Below the pieces are notes generated by a model that saw nothing but the letters and a program-made list of their open reading frames with translations, had not been told where the DNA came from and did not search any database. A stretch of 64,000 nt of DNA from Stagonosporopsis chrysanthemi (Eukaryota > Ascomycota > Dothideomycetes > Pleosporales > Didymellaceae). The stretch spans positions 62,001-126,000 of the forward strand of contig JAFISE010000042.1 in the NCBI GenBank assembly GCA_022560025.1, written 5' to 3'. Made by a program: the position numbers and the translations under genes. Below are positions 57,423-64,000 of this stretch, piece after piece (position 1 is the first letter of the stretch; each line of letters begins with the position of its first letter).

Positions 57423-58460
57423 ATGGAGTCCGACCTTTATCCTCACAGAGGCTTCATGCTGGATACGGGCCGTAAATTTTTCCCTGTTCAGGCCATCCTC
57501 GATCTGTTGAGCATGCTTCAAAAACACAACTTCAACGTCTTCCACTGGCATATATATGATGCAGAGAGCTTTCCTATATATTGGCCAGGAGACGGGGGGT
57601 TGAAAAACGCAAGCATGGAGCATAATCATACTTCCAGCTACTATACTGTGGAGGACATTCAGACTGTAATTACACATGCTCAGCGCATGGGCATTCTCGT
57701 CTACCCGGAAACAGATATGCCTGGTCACAGTGACATATGGTACGTCGCAGAATTACCAATGTGACGTTTCTTAACACCAGCGCTGACGGCTCTGTTCTAG
57801 GGGACTGTGGAGGCGTGATCTTGTTGTAGGGACGCCTAGTCTGAAACAACCCAAAGCCCAACTGGATATCAGTCAACGTCAAGTGTATGAACATATAGCC
57901 AGTCTGGTCTCCACAGTTGACAGCTATTTTGGATCCTCTCTACACCATTTTGGTGGCGATGAAGTTGCATACGTATGGCAAACGGAAGATGACAACAAGT
58001 TGTTCGAGTCATTTCTGAGTTGGCTGGAGACTCTTCAACCAACCAAATCGCTCATTCTGTGGGACGATCTTCTAACAGACGAAGGAAAGAGTGTAACCCT
58101 ATCCAAGGAATGGATTATACAAACCTGGCATAACGGTGTCACTCAAGGAGTACTCAACAGGGGTCACCGAGTCATCGTCTCCGAATCTGATGCATTCTAT
58201 ATCGGAAATGCAGACTACGAAAAAATATCATCCTTCAAGTTCCCGGACCATCCAAATGTCCTGGGATTTGAAGTTGTCTGGTTTACTTCGGAAGGGGATG
58301 ATCCTTATGGCTTCCACCAAAATTGGGTCATGAATCCAATCAAAGCTGCGTCACAGATTCGAAGAAACCAAGGTAAGTACGACACCTGCTGTTAAAAGTT
58401 TCGGTGCTCTACTACATAGGTTGCAGCATTGCTAGCACAATAAGGCACATGTTCTTTTGA
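57423..58460 (+). CDS. GH20 beta-N-acetylhexosaminidase catalytic domain, N-terminally incomplete
   Basis: GH20 enzymes remove terminal GlcNAc or GalNAc by substrate-assisted catalysis. Exons 57423-57739, 57801-58372 and 58420-58460 (introns 61 and 47 nt, GT-AG) encode 309 residues. HRGFMLDTGRKFFP opens the (beta/alpha)8 barrel, HNFNVFHWHIYDAESFP is the conserved early strand, and HFGGDEV carries the catalytic Asp-Glu pair. Fungal secreted homologues have about 150-200 further residues before HRGFMLD; these and a signal peptide are absent from this frame, because a stop lies 15 nt upstream of the ATG. It could be a 5'-truncated pseudogene, have an undetected upstream exon, or be a short intracellular form. 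It lies between chitin synthase and chitin deacetylase genes. Confidence 0.75.
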
Positions 58461-58802
58461 TTAGATGAGACTGTGACATTAGTGTTTCATGTCTTATTAT
58501 GCATGGTTGTGTATCGGTAGTTGAAGTACCACGAGAGGTTACGGGACATGGGATCACCTGGGGGCGCTGGTGTTAAGAAGATAAAACATCCCGTTATCAG
58601 AAAACTCAAACCTCAACTTTGTATTTTAAGTCTATGTATTCATCTCTAGTATAGTTTTAGTTTAAGGGTGATTTAATTCAATAGAGAGCTAATTACAAGT
58701 ACAGAAATGCTAAAAGTTGCCCACATATGAGAAGCCATGTACTATACTGAAGAACACTATACTATAGAGTAATACCGTGACTCTCGTGTAGCTATGCAGC
58801 TG

Positions 58803-60354
58803 TCAGTTGGTAGTCTCGCCTTGAATGACTGATCGATGCCTTACCAAGAGGGTATGATTGGCAGCACCACCTGCAGCACGGTACCAGTTCTGAGGAGGAT
58901 CCCCCATACACTCGCCAATTGTCACTGAGTTACTGAAATTGAGCAGCTCGAAGTAGCTCAGCATGTAGTCCGTCAAATTCCTAATTGAATCTCAGTCACT
59001 ACAGTCAGATAGCGAGCGGAGCATACTTACCAACTTGTCTGGTAATGCGTATCATGCATCAGGAAAATATCATTCGCTTCTCGCGGATTTGTCTTGTTCA
59101 TGGTTGCTAAGAAATTGTCCTTCGCTAGCTCTATTTTTGAGCCATCATCGTCCTGCCAGTCTAGAAATGATATTAGAATATAGAACGTATGAAGATAGCG
59201 ACATATATATACCGTTGTTGACAACGTTCTGATAGGCTGTGAAGACGAGGTCAGCATCATGCTATGGATTCTTCACACCGTGAAACTCACTAATATGGTA
59301 TCCCAACCTTTTCAGAACAGCTTGGCAATTGCTCTGACAATCGTCGTATGGCGGACGGAAGTATGTGGGGAAGAAACCTAGAATATTCCTGAGAGCCGTC
59401 TCAAGATAATGTACCTGATTGACCATTTCCGTGTCGTTGAGTGAACTCAAATTGGCATGGCCCCAGCTATGTCCGGCTATCTAGTATAATCGTTAGGCAA
59501 CAACAATAACAAACATTAAAAAGTATTACCTGGTGACCCTCGGCATGCATGCGTCGGATAAGAGTCGGCCACCCATACTCCTCAATGTCGATCTGACCTT
59601 TAGCCAAATTGTTTCCCGTGATGAAGAAGGTGGCTTTAGCACCATGTGCTGCAAGGACGTCAAGGACGTGTGAAGTGAAATTGTATGGTCCATCGTCGAA
59701 GGTCAAGGCTACTGTGCCGGGTTTTGAACAACTCTGAATTCCATCACCGCCATAAGTGACATTGCCAATCAGTGGCCGGGAAACATTGAGTGTCGACTCC
59801 CCCAAAGGCATCACTGATGCGTCGCAACCGTCCGAATAGTCGATTTGACAGTTTGGACTTTCACAGTAACTGGAGCCTCGGCCACAAAAGCCTACGGGCG
59901 AACAGCTATCAGACCCATTAGTCTTCGTCGTGTGGTCTCGCTTTAGTACATACCAATCGCCTCGGTCGCAGAAACCAACACCGGGACCACACTTCTTGTT
60001 CGACTTCCAATCGCGCTTTGTCCGCTCCTCTGTCCTGAGATGCGTTGCTGAGTAACCTTCTATCTCTTCGATTATGTGTCGCGGTAGATGCTTCGTTATA
60101 ATCCGGCGGCCCCCGAACACTCTCAGAGCTGAAACATCATCACCGACACTGTGTGCGAGTGTGAAGGCACCAGACTGAAGGAGCAACAGCGCGCTAACCG
60201 ATAGTGGCGGTCGCAGGTTGCTCAGGCTTGCTGGTAGTAATCTGAAAAGCAACAAAAAAAGCAGGAAATATACCTTTGTGTTATTGATGAATTCCAAACA
60301 CAAGAAGGAAGACGGGCCCATTAATAAGCCGTACATGGACGGGAGCGTGGCCAT
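58803..60354 (-). CDS. Chitin deacetylase (CE4) with CBM18 chitin-binding domain
   Basis: Hydrolyses the N-acetyl groups of chitin, giving chitosan, outside the cell or in the wall. Six exons (59954-60354, 59530-59905, 59291-59480, 59213-59236, 59031-59160, 58803-58980) encode 432 residues; one exon is only 24 nt. The CBM18 domain at about residues 122-163 is complete only after splicing, when CDRGD-C-C is formed across the first intron. NodB motifs follow: TFDDGP (D204, D205), HSWGH (metal histidines 263 and 267) and RPPYDD; motif 4/5 lies around DIFLMHDTHYQT. GECMGDPPQNWYR is the usual C-terminus. The N-terminus has a long hydrophobic leader, possibly a signal anchor. The start could be 60354 or a nearby ATG. 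It is convergent with the GH20 gene. Confidence 0.92.
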
Positions 60355-61593
60355 GGCTACAGGTCGAGCTTCGCGTAGCATACAATAGTAGTCAAGTGAA
60401 CAAATCAACGACACGGTAAGCTCATGCATACGAATGGAGGAACTCGGTACGCCCGCTTTGTGGCGCCAGCAGCTTCGTTTCTAGGGCTGAGAAGCTCCAG
60501 ACAAGCACATCGAGCGCCATGCTCATTTGATACACTCCAGTCTGCAGACGTTGCCGGTACTAAAGCGGCGGCACACTACCACTAGCGTACGCGCCACGAA
60601 CCTGGGGGGGTAAAAGCAAGGCGAAAGTGGGGCTCTGCCTTCGGTCACACTAGCACAAGGCTCAAGGCAGCACTGCGGATTGCGCGGCACGAACCATTAT
60701 TTCCCAAGCTCTCGCTTTGTTGGCAACTTCACCGGCAGTGACCGCGTTGGGTCTGGCCAACACAGACTGGGGAGTCCGAGGTCCGGCTACAATTACGATT
60801 GTCAGCAAATATCTTGTGCTGTAAGTAGTTTCGTGCCTCACAGTATCACGACCTAAAAAGGTAGCGTCACTTCTTGTGTCAAGTTGGTAGCTAGATGCTT
60901 GTACATGTTGTCCAGAAGCTGCTGGACACTGTAAGAATAACGATCGATTACATTGTCTCGCTGCGAATACAACACTCTAGGCGGAGACGTGTTTGCTGCC
61001 ATCCTCAAGACTCTACACTGCCGCGGCAGTAGCTGGGCTTTCGTTGGTAGACAAGAATCTAAACCTGAAGACTTGGTCGCATGACTGAAGAAGCCACAAA
61101 ACTACGCTAGTAACACTGCTGTGACAGCTTCAACGATTTCCAATGTGGTGTTGTATGCATAGTGCCTGCTTTTAGTACACAATCATCTATCATTCCAATC
61201 GCCATCACTGGTTGTTCCGATAATTCATACCTCCTCTTGCTTTGGGACCTCCTTTAATTTCATACAGGTCCCGGCACGTACCGAGCCGCTTGGCGTGTGA
61301 GGTAAACTACACATTGTTCGACACGTCTGCCGGCGACGTGTTCTATTGAATAGATCATACCTGTGTGAGCGTGGGGGCTGGAATGGTGGCAACATTGTCT
61401 GAGGTGACTTGCTTGTGACGCAACCTGCTCAAGGCCCAACTCGAAAGTATACAACTTTTTCCAGATCTTAGCAACGATGTGGCGAGCAACAGAAAATGGT
61501 TTCGTGTGATAGACGAGATCTACTTACCGTCAGCAATTGTAATATTGATTTCAAATGATGCCATTATATATTTACAATAGCGCCATACCTTTT
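60355..61593. other. Intergenic region
   Basis: About 1.2 kb upstream of the chitin deacetylase gene. No gene, RNA or repeat is recognised. Confidence 0.5.
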
Positions 61594-61712
61594 ACATACG
61601 ACCATAGGACGTTGAAAACAAGGCTTCCCGTTCGCTCAGCCCTATTTAAGCAACGTACCGGTGGATTAGTAGTTAGGTGGGTGACCACTAGCGAATACCC
61701 GCTGTTGTATGT
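61594..61712 (+). rRNA. 5S ribosomal RNA (dispersed copy 2)
   Basis: Begins ACATACGACCATAGGAC and ends GTTGTATGT, 119 nt. It has the same internal promoter-bearing core as copy 1, followed by TTTTT. Its 5' GACCATA matches the usual fungal 5S better than copy 1, so this is the more canonical of the two. It is oriented opposite to copy 1. Confidence 0.95.
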
Positions 61713-63550
61713 TTTTGGGACTGTTTTTTGCGGGCAGGTCTTCCTGTCCTACCCATATCTCAAGATGGTTGATGATAGGAACTAGATTGAGGGTAGTTGA
61801 CTAGAGGCGTATTGACATTAGCACCTAATTCCTGCGCTCTAATAAAGCTGATCAATAATGCTAAAAGTCACTCTATCTATTAATTCAGTTCCACTTGCAG
61901 GGTCCTAATGTCCTGGTCTTTCAACAACAAGCTTAGAAGTACTGTGAAGTTGTCGTAAACCTATCGACATCCCTATCTATCAATAAATACCTTGGTGGCC
62001 AGAAGTACAATACAGAAGGCTACATACACAACAGATGACAACTTTGTAAGATTAGCATTGGCACATAGAGCATTTATGAACGCATTGGGCCGCTCTTTGT
62101 TCAGCTATGTAAAGCAGTATTGTTAGAACCCTATGTCAAATTGGTGCAAGTCGCATGTAGCTCTATAGCCTATTGTTGACATCTTTGTTCAGTTGACAGA
62201 ACGCAGGCTTAGGAAGGCATTTTGCAGACCAACAAGCACGTTAGGACTTTTCCAAGTTCAATAATGCATTGCTAGAGTCCAGCTAGGCAGCTTAGGCTGC
62301 AGCTATGCTCACATTCCATTCTAATTTACTTGTAGATACGTGCAATACACACCAGACATATTAAAAACTTGCACACATTCATGTAGAAATTACGATCTTC
62401 GCTCCTTGCACATACTAATAACATTATATTGTTGCGTCAAGTTCTATGGCTACACAAATTATCAACGCACCAAACTGTCTTTATCATCAGCAATCAAACA
62501 CACTTACCTAGGCATAACACCGTCGTCCGCAATTGTCCCTTTGTCTCCCTCCAACAAAGTGTAAACCCCCGGAACCCCATATGAAATCCTGACAACCTCC
62601 TCCCCTTATCCTCCTCGCGAGGAACGCGCGATAAATCCCCCTCCTTATCCGCCGCACGCTCTTCCTCCGCTCCTCCACCTTCTCCCAGCCAACCACCACG
62701 CACGCTCTGGATCGCGGAGTGCCAAGCCAGTCGTCTTGGGAAGTGTGTTGCGCTACCCACTGCGTAAAGCGTCTGCGTTGTCAGCACCACCACCCATCAC
62801 TACCTGGGCACTATCTCGCGGATGGGATGAGCGACTTACTCCCTCATCTTCCCAGCCCCCACGCCCTCTAGTGCACGATACTCCTGCCGGTCCCAGTCCA
62901 GCGGCGCAGAACGATCTCCAGCGCCCGCGGCCTCGACGTTCAATTGTACGCGGGTGTCGAGAAAGGCCACGACGGCCCCCCATTAAGTGTCGGAAGTGTA
63001 AATGCAGCGGTAGACTACGAAGCCCCAAATGAGATACGGGTAACAGGAGAGGATGCTCCAAGTGTAGGTGAAATCGCCTATTAAGGAGAGAGAGTATTAG
63101 TGGAGGCGAGTGGGGTGGTGGTCGTGGTGGGATGGGGTCACGTTGCCTGCAAGTATAGTTGCTGCTGGTGCCTGATCGGGTGCGGGGAATGAGACCTGAA
63201 GGTGAAGATCTCTGTCATTCAAGTAGGGCAGCTGGATGCGCGTTCCGAGATAGTCTATGTGATCTGGTCACATTGTGTCGCAGTGAGTGCAAGCAGTGCG
63301 GGAAGATTTGAGGATTGAACTGAGGTTCTATTGGGTGAAGCTACGAACAGCATGTATGCATGGGTAGCTGTAAAAAGCGCTAGTGCAGGAGAGGCAGCCT
63401 CGTCTCACCAGAGGTGAGGTGCAACTGCACGTGAGGCAGGAGATGCCCTCAACCGTGACAATTGTGTCACGTGAGACCAGCCTCTATACAGCTGGCCACA
63501 CAGCCGATGTGACGCGACTTTGACGAGTATGGCGATTAAATCATCTACTA
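61713..63550. other. AT-rich then C-rich intergenic DNA
   Basis: 61.7-62.5 kb is AT-rich. At 62.55-62.98 kb the plus strand becomes C-rich, with a 98-codon open frame of low-complexity Pro/Arg composition that I do not accept as a gene. No RNA is recognised. Confidence 0.45.
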
Positions 63551-64000
63551 ACGTAACGGATAAGCGAGTCGGCCAGGCAAGCGAGTCGGCCACCCCACCA
63601 AGTTTGCGCAGCTTTGAAGCTACCTATCGCTATGGCTCCACCACAACGTGCTCTATTATCTTACAATCAAGCTGATATTCTTCTTGCCTCTACTTCTCTT
63701 GATAGGCACCAGCTAAGTAGCTCTAGGCGTGCTGCAGCAGTCTATAATGTTCCAAAATCCACACTCAATGACCGACGCGCTGGGAAGCTCGCCCGACGCG
63801 ATTGCCAGCCCAACTCAAAGAAGCTCACTCAGCTAGAAGAGGAGGTGATAGTCTGCTATATACTTGATCTAGACGCACGCGGATTTGCGCCTACGTACGC
63901 AGCTATACGCCAGATAGCTGATAAACTGCTGGCTGCGCGCAGCGCAGGCCAGGTTGGGCAGAAGTGGCCAGCCAACTTTGTCAAGCGTACAGACAGTCTT
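63551..64000 (+). mobile_element. Tc1/mariner pogo (Fot1-like) DNA transposon, 5' end
   Basis: The transposase start is preceded by an element end that probably begins at 63551, just after a TA dinucleotide, the target preferred by this superfamily. The terminal region contains a direct repeat of AAGCGAGTCGGCCA (63562-63575 and 63579-63592). The element continues beyond the window, so its other end and integrity are unknown. Confidence 0.75.
63632..64000 (+). CDS. Pogo/Fot1-type transposase, N-terminal part
   Basis: An open frame of 123 codons runs off the right edge. It begins MAPPQRALLSYNQADILLAS. A Psq-type helix-turn-helix (residues about 10-45, AAAVYNVPKSTLNDRRAGK) binds the terminal repeats. 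It is followed by the start of a CENP-B/Tc5-type HTH (about 55-120; LTQLEEEVIVCYILDLDARG and GQKWPANFVKR). The DDE catalytic domain lies outside the window. No stop or frameshift is present in the visible part, so the copy may be young. Confidence 0.88.
   Translation, partial: MAPPQRALLSYNQADILLASTSLDRHQLSSSRRAAAVYNVPKSTLNDRRAGKLARRDCQPNSKKLTQLEEEVIVCYILDLDARGFAPTYAAIRQIADKLLAARSAGQVGQKWPANFVKRTDSL

Noticed and set aside
57201..57728. Minus-strand open frame of 175 codons
   Set aside because: It overlaps the GH20 catalytic exon antisense; the GH20 motifs decide the strand.
62736..63032. Plus-strand Pro/Arg-rich open frame of 98 codons
   Set aside because: Simple C-rich composition on both strands and no recognisable domain.
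1..64000. CRISPR arrays, prokaryotic operons or phage
   Set aside because: No regularly spaced repeats; the genes are intron-bearing fungal genes.

Overview
This is a fungal nuclear window from a filamentous ascomycete (Pezizomycotina, probably Dothideomycetes). Genes are split by short GT-AG introns, mostly 46-97 nt. Fungus-specific families are present: a Zn(II)2Cys6 regulator, DUF1776 and DUF7918 proteins, and a chitin synthase. The 5S rRNA genes are dispersed singly, and a pogo/Fot1-type transposon enters at the right edge. I name no species. Exon structures were worked out by hand from splice signals and reading-frame continuity.

Layout. 1-25.1 kb is dense, GC-richer core genome: a partial membrane protein, OGG1 DNA glycosylase, U2AF large subunit, a SurE-like secreted phosphatase, a C6 transcription factor, a cinnamyl-alcohol-type dehydrogenase, a Sel1-repeat protein, a DUF1776 protein, a Wss1-like metalloprotease, a long Trp-rich DUF7918 protein, NSA2 and mitochondrial ribosomal protein bL21m. 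A 5S rRNA gene at 25.4 kb marks the start of an accessory stretch (25.5-39.6 kb) that is AT-richer and gene-poor. It holds an intact FAD monooxygenase, a decayed P450, a small unknown gene, three adjacent minus-strand genes each broken by one in-frame stop (one is the TPR tail of a probable NLR-like protein), a small secreted protein and a MITE-like element. 39.6-49.7 kb returns to core genes: a DUF2235 hydrolase, an amino-acid permease, a seven-TM orphan and a choline/ethanolamine phosphotransferase. 49.7-64 kb is accessory again, with a decayed multi-exon gene, a chitin-metabolism trio, a second 5S rRNA gene in opposite orientation and a transposon start.

How the genes work together. Most core genes are unrelated housekeeping functions in head-to-head pairs (OGG1/U2AF65, DUF1776/Wss1, NSA2/bL21m). 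The most interesting accessory feature is the 54.5-60.4 kb group: a division-2 chitin synthase, a GH20 hexosaminidase catalytic domain and a CBM18-bearing chitin deacetylase. Together they could make, trim and deacetylate a GlcNAc polymer. This is inferred from proximity and family knowledge; the GH20 gene looks N-terminally incomplete. I did not find a clearly unprecedented system.
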